The translations under genes and the position numbers were made by a program. Below the pieces are notes generated by a model that saw nothing but the letters and a program-made list of their open reading frames with translations, ran no database searches and was not told the origin of the DNA. From Chitinophagaceae bacterium UBA4407 (GTDB lineage Bacteria > Bacteroidota > Bacteroidia > Chitinophagales > Chitinophagaceae), in NCBI GenBank assembly GCA_002390845.1, contig DGQT01000081.1, positions 43,723 to 107,722 of the forward strand: a stretch of DNA of 64,000 bases, read 5' to 3'. This document shows, one piece after another, positions 53,442 to 62,703 of the stretch; the stretch's first letter is position 1; the number at the start of each line of letters is the position of its first letter.

Positions 53442-54401
53442 ATGCATAAATACCTGCTTATAAGTTTGCTTTTTCTTATGGCAATTGCCTGTAAGGATGA
53501 GCCTGCATCATTGTCCGGAGATGCGCCTGTTGACATAAAAGATTTTGTAGCTGCTTTCAAGAAAACAGACCTGCCTTACCGCCTAGCGGATACCAACTTT
53601 ACAAAAATGGCAGATACTACCAACATCAGTTATACTGTATTTTCTCAGTTTGTTCCAGACTCTGTATTAACAGGCATTGTAAATAAAAAGGCGAAAAAGT
53701 TTACAATACATCCTTTGGGGAAAATTGAAAAAGAAAATGAATTGTACCTGCTTGCGAATTTTACGCAGAATAAGAAAACAACATTGTTTGCTTTTCTCCT
53801 GAATAAAGAAAATAAATACCTGGGCAGTTTAAAACTGCTTCAACAGGATAACAGGGATAATTACCGGCATAGTGTTTCAATTACATCTGAACCCACATTT
53901 ATCATTGGCAGGGAAAAAACAAATTTCAATAACGAAACTTCTTATACACGAAATGGCTATGCCTACAACAGTGGTTCCGGAAATTTTGTTGAACTGATGA
54001 GCGATTCCAATGAAGACCTTAAAAGAATCAACGAAATCATAAACCCGATTGATACTTTACCAAGAAAAAATAAATTCAGTGGCGACTATGCAAAAGATAA
54101 AAGAAATACCATCTCGATAAGAGACGGGGCCAATGCCGACAAATATGCTTTTTTTATTCATTTTGAAAAAAGCGGCGGCGACTGCACCGGGGAATTAAAA
54201 GGAACACTGATGATGCGGGATGCAAGACATGGTTACTTTCAGGAAAGCGGCGACCCTTGTGTAATTGATTTTACTTTTGAAGGTAAAACTGTAATTGTAA
54301 AAGAGCAGGGGAACTGCGGTAACCACCGCGGTATAAAATGTTTTTTTGACGATAGTTTTACAAAAAAGAAAGAAACAAAGACAGCAAAGAAAAATAAGTA
54401 A
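53442..54401 (+). CDS. Lipoprotein of unknown function, 319 aa
   Basis: The signal peptide ends at the lipid cysteine C17 (AIACKDE). The mature protein is beta-rich with no recognised family; the C-terminal third has several Cys and Gly residues (SGGDCTGELKGTLMM, SGDPCVIDF, QGNCGNHRGIKC) that may form disulfides. The final residues are lysine-rich. It is divergent from mntR across the putative operator, so metal control is possible but not shown. Confidence 0.6.
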   Translation: MHKYLLISLLFLMAIACKDEPASLSGDAPVDIKDFVAAFKKTDLPYRLADTNFTKMADTTNISYTVFSQFVPDSVLTGIVNKKAKKFTIHPLGKIEKENELYLLANFTQNKKTTLFAFLLNKENKYLGSLKLLQQDNRDNYRHSVSITSEPTFIIGREKTNFNNETSYTRNGYAYNSGSGNFVELMSDSNEDLKRINEIINPIDTLPRKNKFSGDYAKDKRNTISIRDGANADKYAFFIHFEKSGGDCTGELKGTLMMRDARHGYFQESGDPCVIDFTFEGKTVIVKEQGNCGNHRGIKCFFDDSFTKKKETKTAKKNK

Positions 54402-54550
54402 ATCCTGTTTGATTTTATTTTTCCGTAACCTAAACCTCGGTTAAAAAAAATTTTATTGTTGCCATGTACCTATCTTCAGAAATATGCTGCTTCCGGCTTT
54501 CCCTTAAAATGTGCAGAGCGAAAAATACTGCAAAAAAATAGCGGGTTGCA

Positions 54551-54636
54551 CCCATTGCTAAATAGAATTCTTGCTGGTGCAGTGTGCGACGCAACAAAAG
54601 CTTTATAGATGACCACAAGCCTGGCTCAAAAAAAAT
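54551..54636 (+). repeat. Intergenic element, A core (54584-54595)
   Basis: GCAGTGTGCGACGCAAC, ending AGCCTGGCTCAAAAAAAA. It occupies the 397-base gap before glgP, with its end facing a gene start rather than a stop. Confidence 0.85.
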
Positions 54637-54798
54637 TATCAACCGCAAACGATTGCGAATAAAGCTTATCCAAGACAATTTGTATTTGTGAATATTTTGA
54701 TGCCTTTATCCATTGCTCAATTTTTATTGTGTAGGAAATACATTTAAATAATAAACCATAAATTGCGGCGGCTTTTTAAAAAAACCAATACTTACTAT

Positions 54799-56451
54799 AT
54801 GAATTTTAGAAATTTTCAGATCCCTTATCAAACTGACGATCGGTATTCAAAACGGGTTGCTTATTTCTCTATGGAATTTGCTGTACATCAGCCATTAAAA
54901 ATTTACAGTGGTGGCCTCGGCTTTCTTGCAGGCTCTCACATGCGCAGTGCTTATGAACTTCGGCAGAATTTAATTGGTATTGGCATTTTATGGAAATACG
55001 GTTATTACGATCAGGCCCGCAACCAGGATCAAACACTCCAGGTTACCTGGATGGAAAAAATATTCACTTTTCTTGAAGATCCCGGAATTAAATTCCAGAT
55101 ACTAATTCATGAACACCCAGTTTGGGTAAAGGCATATTATCTTAACCCAACTACTTTTAATACGGCACCGATGTTTTTATTAAGCACCGATTTGCCCGAG
55201 AACGATTATGTCTCTCAAACCATTACACACCGTTTATACGATGCCAATGTTGCTACCAAAGTAGCACAGTTTATTTTACTGGGTGTAGGTGGTGCCAAAC
55301 TTATTGATGAGCTGGGCTTTGCTCCCGACTTCTATCATTTAAACGAAGCACATGGTATTTCTGCAGCTTTTTATCTGTTGAATAAATTCAAGAGTATTGA
55401 TATGGTGCGCAAGCATCTTGTGTTTACCACACATACACCCGAAGAAGCCGGCAATGAAAAACATGATATTTACCTGTGCCATAAAATGAGCTATTTCTGC
55501 GGTTTAAGCATCGATGAAGTAAGGCGGTTAACCGGCATACATGATGACCAGTTCAATCATTCGCTCACTGCATTGCGCTTTGCAAAACTTGCTAATGGGG
55601 TATCGCAATTGCATGGTCATGTATCACGCGAAATGTGGAGCAAATATGAAAATATTTGTCCTATCATATCTATTACCAATGCACAGAACTACAGGTATTG
55701 GGCCGATAAGCAACTATACCGCGCCAAAGAAGAAGGCAACGACGTGATATTCGATGACAGAAAAAAATACCTGAAGAAAAGGGCATTTGAAATTGTTGCA
55801 GACCAAACAGGCAAACTCTTCGATCCGAACATTCTTACAATTGTTTGGGCTCGCCGTTTTGCCGGTTACAAGCGTGCCGACATGCTTACTTACGACATGA
55901 AACGTTTTGATGCACTCTTGAATAATACAAAGTATCCGGTACAGATTATTTGGGCCGGAAAGCCTTACCCGGTTGATTATCCTTCAATTTCACAGTTTAA
56001 TAATCTTGTTCATTTAAGTAAATCATACAAGAATGTTGCAGTGCTCATTGGTTACGAACTTGGCTTAAGCAAGCGTTTAAAACAAGCCTCCGATATATGG
56101 CTCAATAACCCCCGTGTACCCCGCGAAGCATCAGGCACAAGCGGTATGACCGCATGTATGAACGGCGCCGTAAACCTTTCAACTGATGATGGCTGGATAC
56201 CGGAATTTATTAATCATGGCCATAACGGTTTTGTAGTACCTAAAGCCGATTATGCAAATATGACGGTTCACGAACAGGATGATTACGATCTTAAAACCAC
56301 ATACGATATTCTGGAAAATCAAATACTTCCTTTGTACTACGATAATTACGACACCTGGCGCCAGGTTATAAAAAACGGTATGCAGGATGTACGTTTCCAG
56401 TTCGACAGTAACCGTATGGCTGATGAATATTACGAACTGATGTATCAATAG
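54799..56451 (+). CDS. Short alpha-glucan phosphorylase-like protein lacking the PLP lysine
   Basis: The 550-aa protein resembles GT35 glycogen/maltodextrin phosphorylases of the short type: FSMEFAVHQPLKIYSGGLGF (23-42), HLNEAHG (180-186) and RRFAGYKRA near residue 352. At EASGTSGM (443-450) the next residue is T451, where phosphorylases have the lysine that holds pyridoxal phosphate (ACC codon at 56149). It is therefore either a distinct retaining transferase or a non-PLP form; I cannot say which. The frame opens upstream at 54763, but the ATG at 54799 (MNFRNF) is preferred. Confidence 0.85.
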   Translation: MNFRNFQIPYQTDDRYSKRVAYFSMEFAVHQPLKIYSGGLGFLAGSHMRSAYELRQNLIGIGILWKYGYYDQARNQDQTLQVTWMEKIFTFLEDPGIKFQILIHEHPVWVKAYYLNPTTFNTAPMFLLSTDLPENDYVSQTITHRLYDANVATKVAQFILLGVGGAKLIDELGFAPDFYHLNEAHGISAAFYLLNKFKSIDMVRKHLVFTTHTPEEAGNEKHDIYLCHKMSYFCGLSIDEVRRLTGIHDDQFNHSLTALRFAKLANGVSQLHGHVSREMWSKYENICPIISITNAQNYRYWADKQLYRAKEEGNDVIFDDRKKYLKKRAFEIVADQTGKLFDPNILTIVWARRFAGYKRADMLTYDMKRFDALLNNTKYPVQIIWAGKPYPVDYPSISQFNNLVHLSKSYKNVAVLIGYELGLSKRLKQASDIWLNNPRVPREASGTSGMTACMNGAVNLSTDDGWIPEFINHGHNGFVVPKADYANMTVHEQDDYDLKTTYDILENQILPLYYDNYDTWRQVIKNGMQDVRFQFDSNRMADEYYELMYQ

Positions 56452-56474
56452 ATTTTAAAATTTTGATTCATAAA

Positions 56475-56503
56475 AAAGGATTGCAGCAATGCAGTCCTTT
56501 TTT
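56475..56503 (+). terminator. Terminator of the phosphorylase-like gene
   Basis: AAAGGATTGCA and TGCAGTCCTTT form an 11-bp stem with one G-T pair and a GCAA loop, followed by TTT. It begins 24 bases after the stop codon. Confidence 0.85.
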
Positions 56504-56522
56504 GTTTAAGAAGAAAAATTAT

Positions 56523-56580
56523 TAGCCAAACAAAGAATAAGCATGAAGCATTGTTGCGTCGCACACTTTTACGACATAGC
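56523..56580 (-). repeat. Intergenic element, A core, inverted (56554-56564)
   Basis: TAGCCAAACAAAGAATAAGC, then TTGCGTCGCACACTTTTAC. It follows the glgP-like gene terminator and pairs with the copy at 56641. Confidence 0.8.
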
Positions 56581-56640
56581 TTTCTTCGACAGCATTAGCT
56601 TATCATTTGGCAGCAATTGCAGGCTGATTATCCGAAGCTT

Positions 56641-56715
56641 CATTAATGATCCGAACGATGAATGTATTGCGACGCAACAAAGCTTAACCAATGAACAGAA
56701 CGCCGGTACCAAAAA
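56641..56715 (+). repeat. Intergenic element, A-like core (ATTGCGACGCAAC)
   Basis: The core starts ATT instead of GTG; the same variant occurs at 59332. The right end reads CGCCGGTACCAAAAA. It shares the 420-base gap with the previous copy. Confidence 0.7.
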
Positions 56716-56871
56716 TTACTCATTACTTATACCGAACTTATTTTGTTAAGGTTTTAAAAAGTTTAGTTATAAATGTTTTAATGTAACACGATCTCAAATA
56801 ATAGCCTGCCTGTTTTCATTTTCTGTTGCTAACTTTAAATCCATTGCTTTTCCGAAACTTAATACAGCTAT

Positions 56872-59301
56872 ATGAAGTTTTTTACAACTCTGTTTCTGTG
56901 CTTATGTATTTTCTTTTTCAAAAGTTCTACTGCACAAAACAATTATAGAGCGATTGATTCTGTAGCCAGCATCTGGCAAATGCTTATTCACAGCAATAAT
57001 AACGAGAAGATCATCTTTCAAACCGACAGGAAAATATATATGGCGGGAGAAAAGATTTGGTTTAAGGCATTTGTTGTAAATGCTGTAAACAATAAAGTGG
57101 ATCTCAAAAGCAAGATGTTGTTTACAGATTTTGTGGACGATCACGACAATATTATTGCAAAACTTGTTTTGAATAATGCAGCACTTAATACCAACGGCGC
57201 GATTAATTTACCCGATACACTGAATAGTGGTTTTTATTGGCTCAGGAGCTACACAAATAAAATACTGGCAGAAGATACGAATGGTATTTTCCTGCAACCA
57301 GTTTACATAATCAATAAAAGAAAGCCTGACACTACGAATTATAAAGCCACAGAAAAAGCCATTGCAAAAAGAAACTTTAATACTCCTCCCGCTATTCGTT
57401 TTTTCCCTGAAAGAGTTACAGGTATTCCCGGCATAAGTTCAACAGGAGTTCTTCAAATCACAGATGCGGATAACAACCCACTTATAACATCTGGTGAAAT
57501 CATAAACAGTAATGATTCGGTAATAACCAATTTTACAACCAATCGTTTTGGGCTTTCACGAATCGCACTTCAGTATGTAGTTAATGAGAACTATACTGCA
57601 GTTTTTCATATTAATGGCCACGATGTAAGATATGCACTTCCTTCACCAGATCATTTTGCGGCACAACTTTCCGTAACAAATCAAACAGAAAAAAGCATAA
57701 AAGCTTTTGTTACTTTGGAAGACTCACTTCCGCAGAACTTCGGCACCGTTATTTTAGCAATCAATAGAGACAGTTTGTGCTATGCCGCTACTGGAACAGG
57801 GGCTTATGGAATAAATATTCCACTTGATAATTTTCCAGGCGGTATTACTTCCCTTCTTTTGTTTGATCAGCAAAAAAACTTGCTTGCCGAAAGAAAAATT
57901 TTTATCAGTAAAGACAATTGTCTTGTAAATATAAAACCCAATAAAAAGAAATATACGGCAAGAGACAATGCCACGCTTAATATTGGCGTAACGAACCTAA
58001 ACCAGGAACCCCTTGTTGCAGCATTAAATATTTCTGTTCAGGATGCATGGCTGGCGCAGTTATCAGACAGTTTAGAAATAAATAGCCTGGCACAGTTAAA
58101 CGAATTTGAGTTAAACAACTGGCTGAAAAATTACCGTGATAAAATCACTGCAGCCGACATTGATTTGCTCATGATAAGCAATAAGCCTTCATACAACATT
58201 ATATTAAATAAAGATTCAGCAGAGAATCAACCAGGCGCTGATGATGATGAGAAATTACTAAACCTTATTGGAAAGATTACCGACAAAAAAAACAAGCCTG
58301 TAAAAGACTGGATCGTAACTGCAATTTCAAAAAATCAAACCGTGCTATTCACTGATACTGATACGACAGCCAATAATGGTGTTTTTAAAATACCGCTTCC
58401 GCAGGATATAGATAGCCTAACGCTATCCTTACAGGCAAGGGATAAACACGATATATTGCGAACAGATGGAAATATGATGATAGACAGCTTTCATTTTCCA
58501 ATATTTGAAACACCCGATTCATTAAAAAAACAATTACTGGCTTATAACATAAAAACACTGGCGTTAATAAAAAATTATCATGTTGATACCTCCACTGTAT
58601 TCCAGGGAGTTGGCTGGCTAAAACCGGTTAAAGTAACGACTGTCGCAAAAAAGGAACTCAATTACGATGAATCAAAAAGAATAAATTCAATATCACAGAT
58701 CGTTGCATCGGATAAATTCAGGTATGGTGGTCACGGCGCAGTGGCGAATGCTTTACTAATGGTTGCAGGTATTACGTACTTAAATGGTCAAATTTCAGTT
58801 TTCGGAACAGGTTTTCATTCCAATGGAACTATTGGAAGACCATTGCTCGTTGTTAACGGTATCGCTACAGGAGAAGCAACCATTGAATATTTCGAAGAGC
58901 TTAATCCCGCAGAGATTGATTTTATAGAAGTGTTACGGGGCGGAGAAGCGGGCATCTATGGCATGCGGGGCGGCAACGGTGTTATCTCTGTTAACACAAA
59001 GCAGGGCCCGTCAACCGAAGAGTTGTCGAAAAGTTATTTCAATGTTTATACACCGCTTACATATCATGTAAGCCCGCAATTTGTAATGCCCGATTATTCA
59101 AATAGAGAAATAAAAAACAGCAGTACACCCGACCCCCGCAGCACGATTTACTGGAACGGCAATTTAATTACAAATTTAAAAGGTCAGGCTTCTGTAAACT
59201 TTTATACCGCAGACAATGCAACCAATTATGCAGTAACGATTACAGGCATAACCTCAAAGGGAGATATTATATACAAACGAATAACCATTAGCAGGAATTA
59301 G
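56872..59301 (+). CDS. Secreted MG2/TonB-plug domain protein
   Basis: The 809-aa protein has a signal peptide ending TAQ (residue 22). The alpha-2-macroglobulin MG2-like start includes EKIIFQTDRKIYMAGEKIWF. Several beta domains follow, and a TonB-receptor plug-like segment (GRPLLVVNGIATGEATIEYF ... EVLRGGEAGIYGMRGGNGVI) lies about 640-715, but there is no receptor beta-barrel. Such proteins are frequent in Bacteroidota; they may assist outer-membrane receptors or act as surface chaperones. It seems monocistronic. Confidence 0.8.
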   Translation: MKFFTTLFLCLCIFFFKSSTAQNNYRAIDSVASIWQMLIHSNNNEKIIFQTDRKIYMAGEKIWFKAFVVNAVNNKVDLKSKMLFTDFVDDHDNIIAKLVLNNAALNTNGAINLPDTLNSGFYWLRSYTNKILAEDTNGIFLQPVYIINKRKPDTTNYKATEKAIAKRNFNTPPAIRFFPERVTGIPGISSTGVLQITDADNNPLITSGEIINSNDSVITNFTTNRFGLSRIALQYVVNENYTAVFHINGHDVRYALPSPDHFAAQLSVTNQTEKSIKAFVTLEDSLPQNFGTVILAINRDSLCYAATGTGAYGINIPLDNFPGGITSLLLFDQQKNLLAERKIFISKDNCLVNIKPNKKKYTARDNATLNIGVTNLNQEPLVAALNISVQDAWLAQLSDSLEINSLAQLNEFELNNWLKNYRDKITAADIDLLMISNKPSYNIILNKDSAENQPGADDDEKLLNLIGKITDKKNKPVKDWIVTAISKNQTVLFTDTDTTANNGVFKIPLPQDIDSLTLSLQARDKHDILRTDGNMMIDSFHFPIFETPDSLKKQLLAYNIKTLALIKNYHVDTSTVFQGVGWLKPVKVTTVAKKELNYDESKRINSISQIVASDKFRYGGHGAVANALLMVAGITYLNGQISVFGTGFHSNGTIGRPLLVVNGIATGEATIEYFEELNPAEIDFIEVLRGGEAGIYGMRGGNGVISVNTKQGPSTEELSKSYFNVYTPLTYHVSPQFVMPDYSNREIKNSSTPDPRSTIYWNGNLITNLKGQASVNFYTADNATNYAVTITGITSKGDIIYKRITISRN

Positions 59302-59331
59302 CTACTTAGAAGCTGTTTAAATTTAGTTTGC

Positions 59332-59430
59332 AGCATTGCTGAGGAAACCTGACGATGCCATTTTTACAACAGATGAATGGATTGCGACGCAACTAAAGAT
59401 GCCATGAAAGTTGCTGCTGGTAGAACAATG
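59332..59430 (+). repeat. Intergenic element, A-like core (ATTGCGACGCAAC near 59381)
   Basis: AGCATTGCTGAGGAAACC and GATGCCATGAAA flank the core; the GGCTC end is worn to CTGGTAGAAC. Confidence 0.7.
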
Positions 59431-59469
59431 ATTCATTTTTATACAGCTTCTTAATTATGAAAAGAATTT

Positions 59470-59530
59470 TTTTGGCCGGGCTTTTAAAACCCTTGTCAGC
59501 ATTCTTGCGTCGCACACTTTTACAGTATAA
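59470..59530 (-). repeat. Intergenic element, A core, inverted (59504-59515)
   Basis: TTTTTGGCCGGGC and CTTGCGTCGCACACTTTTACAG are clear. It shares the 336-base gap before lpxB with the copy at 59332. Confidence 0.85.
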
Positions 59531-59637
59531 CTATATCCATCTTTCAACAGCCGGTCCCTAATGTTACAGTAACTGTTGTAATTTGCAACGCATATATTTT
59601 TGTTCCAAATTCATCATTTCTTTTTTAGCAGCAAGTC

Positions 59638-60753
59638 ATGAAATATTACTTAATAGCAGGCGAAGCCAGTGGCGATTTGCATGGCAGCAATCTTATTAAA
59701 GAATTAAAAAAACTCGATGCATCCGCAAATATCCGTTGCTGGGGTGGCGATCTGATGCAGCACACCGGGGCAAAACTTGTAAAACATTACCGCAGCCTTG
59801 CCTTTATGGGTTTTGCTGAAGTTGTAATGAACCTTCGTACCATTTTTAAAAACCTTGCTTTTTGCAAAGAAGATATAACAGAATTTCAACCCGATGTTTT
59901 GGTACTGATTGATTATCCCGGCTTTAACCTGCGCATTGCAGAATGGGCAAAGCAACAAGGTATTAAGGTGGTGTATTATATATCTCCGCAGGTATGGGCA
60001 TGGAAAGAGAACCGCGTAAAAAAAATGAAAAAGTGCATTGATAAAATGCTGGTGATCTTACCTTTTGAAAAGGATTATTATAAAACCAGATGGAACTGGG
60101 AAGTAGAATATGTTGGGCACCCATTGGTAGAAGTTATCAATGATTATAAGTTGAATAATAATATTCCTGATAATGATAAAAAGAATCAACCAATAATAGC
60201 CTTGCTTCCCGGCAGCCGTAAACAGGAAATATTAAAAAAACTGCCTGTAATGCTACAGGTAAGTAAGTCATTTCCGCAATATCAATTTGTGGTAGCGCAG
60301 GCACCGGGGCAGGAAGATGAATTTTATAAGAGCATGCTACAACCATACAGCAATATTTCATTGGTAAAGAACAACACTTATCATTTGCTTTTAAGATCAA
60401 CAGCCGCATTGGTTACAAGCGGTACTGCTACACTGGAAACTGCACTGTTCGGCGTTCCTGAAGTGGTTTGCTACAAAGGCAGCAGCATCAGCTACCAGAT
60501 TGCAAAGCGTTTACTTACCATAAAATACATATCGCTGGTAAACCTGATCATGGATAAGTTTGTTGTAAAAGAACTGATACAAAATGAACTTACTGTGGAA
60601 AACCTGCAAAAAGAATTAGCACTTATTTTAACGGACAACCAAAGAATTGCAGAAATTAAAACCGATTATGCAGCTTTGAAAAAGTTACTGAGCCAAGGCG
60701 GCGATGCCTCTGCAAAAGCGGCGAAAAGCATTTATGATTTTACCATACTTTAA
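59638..60753 (+). CDS. lpxB: Lipid-A-disaccharide synthase
   Basis: The 371-aa protein is full length for LpxB. It starts MKYYLIAGEASGDLHGSNLI and contains WGGDLMQHTGAKLVKHY, YISPQVWAWKENRVKKM, LPFEKDYY, GHPLVE, LLPGSRKQEI and ALVTSGTATLETAL. This GT19 enzyme joins UDP-2,3-diacylglucosamine and lipid X at the inner membrane during lipid A synthesis. Usual lpx neighbours are absent here. Confidence 0.95.
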   Translation: MKYYLIAGEASGDLHGSNLIKELKKLDASANIRCWGGDLMQHTGAKLVKHYRSLAFMGFAEVVMNLRTIFKNLAFCKEDITEFQPDVLVLIDYPGFNLRIAEWAKQQGIKVVYYISPQVWAWKENRVKKMKKCIDKMLVILPFEKDYYKTRWNWEVEYVGHPLVEVINDYKLNNNIPDNDKKNQPIIALLPGSRKQEILKKLPVMLQVSKSFPQYQFVVAQAPGQEDEFYKSMLQPYSNISLVKNNTYHLLLRSTAALVTSGTATLETALFGVPEVVCYKGSSISYQIAKRLLTIKYISLVNLIMDKFVVKELIQNELTVENLQKELALILTDNQRIAEIKTDYAALKKLLSQGGDASAKAAKSIYDFTIL

Positions 60754-60794
60754 GCTTTTAAATTATGAATAGCAAAAACTGTCATAATTAAAGC

Positions 60795-60888
60795 GAGCCG
60801 AACCGGGATTGCTGAATAAAGTATCTGAACGTACAAGAGTGCGACGCAAGAATGCTTAATAGATTTTCTTAAGTCTGGCTCAAAAAAA
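60795..60888 (+). repeat. Intergenic element, A core (60839-60850), near full length
   Basis: This copy shows both ends: GAGCCGAACCGGG on the left and TCTGGCTCAAAAAAA on the right, with TTGCTGAATAAAG and CGTACAAGAGTGCGACGCAAG between. It abuts the small membrane gene stop. Confidence 0.9.
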
Positions 60889-60895
60889 TTCTATC

Positions 60896-61075
60896 CTATT
60901 TTGAAAACATGGGTATGATAATAAACTTGATCAGCATTATAATGAGGGCGATGAGGAACATAAAAATCGAAATGCGGTTCATACCGTGCATGTACTTCAT
61001 CCACTGAGTGCGTGGATTGTTTGGGTCTCGTTTTTTGATGTACAAATATTCTGCAAGCTGCCGCAAAATGCCCAT
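60896..61075 (-). CDS. 59-aa membrane protein, possibly DUF6728
   Basis: The frame reads MGILRQLAEYLYIKKRDPNN, then WMKYMHGMNRISIFMFLIAL and a single hydrophobic helix ending PMFSK. The YLYIKKRDP start plus MHGMNRISI is a conserved small Bacteroidota pattern that I associate, with some doubt, with DUF6728. One inner-membrane helix is predicted. Role is unknown. It is divergent from the PaaK-like gene. Confidence 0.75.
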   Translation of the reverse strand: MGILRQLAEYLYIKKRDPNNPRTQWMKYMHGMNRISIFMFLIALIIMLIKFIIIPMFSK

Positions 61076-61143
61076 AAAAATTGATTTGTTTCAAAGTTAA
61101 CAAGCTTGGAGGATTTTAGTTCATTTCAGCGAACGAATTACGA

Positions 61144-62592
61144 TTGACCGTTTTCTTTTTTTGCAGTAATAATGCATGCACGTATCTTGTTTTGAAATTG
61201 AAATTCGGCGAAACCATATATGAGCACAGTCCGGTGTGGATGCAGAACCTGCTGGTGTCTGCATACGGCTATTCGTGGAAACGACGCAGGCTTGGAGGTG
61301 TTTTTACAGAAGAATATACCAAAGCAAAGCAACGGGAAAATTTTACAGTTGCCCAGTGGCAGGAATATCAACAGCAACAATTACAAAAAATATTGTTACA
61401 TGCTTTTGAACAGGTTCCATTTTATAAGCAACAGTTTTTAAGTAGTGGGTTCAATGTAGAAAAGCTTAAAGCCGTTACATCTGAAACCATTAGCCAGCTT
61501 CCAATTCTATCAAAAGAAGCACTTCGCAAATACGGCACCAGTTTATTGCTTTCAAAAAAAAGAGAAAAGGGTGGCAGTTTTTTTGCCAGCAGCGGCAGCA
61601 CCGGAACACCAACACAAATACTTTTTTCACATGCCATGCACCAGCGTTGGTTTGCTTTGTTTGAACTGCGTGTAAGAAACTGGGCCGGTGTAAGTAGCGA
61701 TATTCCACGGGGCATGATCGGTGGACGCAGAATTATACCTGGCGCAGCCAATACTCCACCGTTTTATCGTTATAATTATTTTGAAAAACAGGTCTATTTT
61801 TCAGCCTACCATATTAATGCAAAAAATGCTGCCAATTATGCAGATGGAATGCGGAAGCATAAAGTAACATACATGACGGGCTATGCGATGAGTAATTTTT
61901 TTCTTGCACGATTTTTAAAAGAGCAAAACATAGAGGCTCCGCAATTGAAAGCTATAGTTACTTCTAGCGAAAAACTTACCGATGAGATGCGGCTGTTATT
62001 TAAAGAAGTTTATGGTTGCAAAACATTTGACGGCTGGAGTGGCCTAGAAGCATGTAGCTTAATTACAGAGTGTAACCATGGAAGCTTGCATATTAGTCCC
62101 GATGCAGGTTTAATAGAAGTACTTGACCATAACCTGCAACCTGTGCCGCCTGGTGTTGCAGGTACTGTTTATTGCACCGGTTTTTTAAATTATGACCAGC
62201 CCCTGATCCGTTACAATATTGGTGACGAGATTATTTTATCTGAAAAACAATGCACCTGTGGCAGAGAAATGCCTGCAGTAAAGGAAATTATTGGCCGTAC
62301 AGAAGAAGTTGTTATTGGCAAGGATGGCAGGGAAATGGTACGTTTTCACAGCGTATTTAACGGGTTGCAATCTGTAAAGCAGGCACAGGTGATACAACAA
62401 AATATCGACGAACTTCTTATAAAAGTTGTTACGGATAGTGGTCTCTATCCAACTGATGCCGCTCTTATTAAAACAAGAATAGAAAGCCAGCTAGGGGCTT
62501 TGCAAATACACATAGAAGAAGTGAATGAGATACCCTTAACAGCCAATGGAAAATTTAAAGCTGTTATTTCAACATTAAAAAGGCATACATAA
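61144..62592 (+). CDS. PaaK-like adenylate-forming enzyme
   Basis: The 482-residue frame shows an AMP-forming ligase of the phenylacetate-CoA-ligase/CapK type, with the phosphate-binding loop SSGSTGTPTQIL, later YMTGYAMSNFF and GWSGLEACSLITE, and the hinge region IIGRTEEVVIGKDGREMV. No ATG opens the frame; TTG codons at 61144, 61192 or 61198 are possible, and the conserved part begins at IYEHSPVW (from about residue 25). Such proteins beside glycosyltransferases often belong to capsule or exopolysaccharide clusters, matching the GT4 gene next. Substrate is unknown. Confidence 0.8.
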   Translation: MTVFFFCSNNACTYLVLKLKFGETIYEHSPVWMQNLLVSAYGYSWKRRRLGGVFTEEYTKAKQRENFTVAQWQEYQQQQLQKILLHAFEQVPFYKQQFLSSGFNVEKLKAVTSETISQLPILSKEALRKYGTSLLLSKKREKGGSFFASSGSTGTPTQILFSHAMHQRWFALFELRVRNWAGVSSDIPRGMIGGRRIIPGAANTPPFYRYNYFEKQVYFSAYHINAKNAANYADGMRKHKVTYMTGYAMSNFFLARFLKEQNIEAPQLKAIVTSSEKLTDEMRLLFKEVYGCKTFDGWSGLEACSLITECNHGSLHISPDAGLIEVLDHNLQPVPPGVAGTVYCTGFLNYDQPLIRYNIGDEIILSEKQCTCGREMPAVKEIIGRTEEVVIGKDGREMVRFHSVFNGLQSVKQAQVIQQNIDELLIKVVTDSGLYPTDAALIKTRIESQLGALQIHIEEVNEIPLTANGKFKAVISTLKRHT

Positions 62593-62703
62593 CGCCTGTA
62601 AATTTCTAATGATAAAATAAGCCTCTTAAATATTGTTGGATTAAAAAAAAGTAGCATATTTACAAGGTTACCATTATCCAAGTCCTAACTCAATAAGCCT
62701 TTA

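Noticed and set aside
54430..54678. An 82-codon minus-strand frame
   Set aside because: It runs across an intergenic element and A+T-rich DNA, has no recognisable domain, and overlaps no coding signal.
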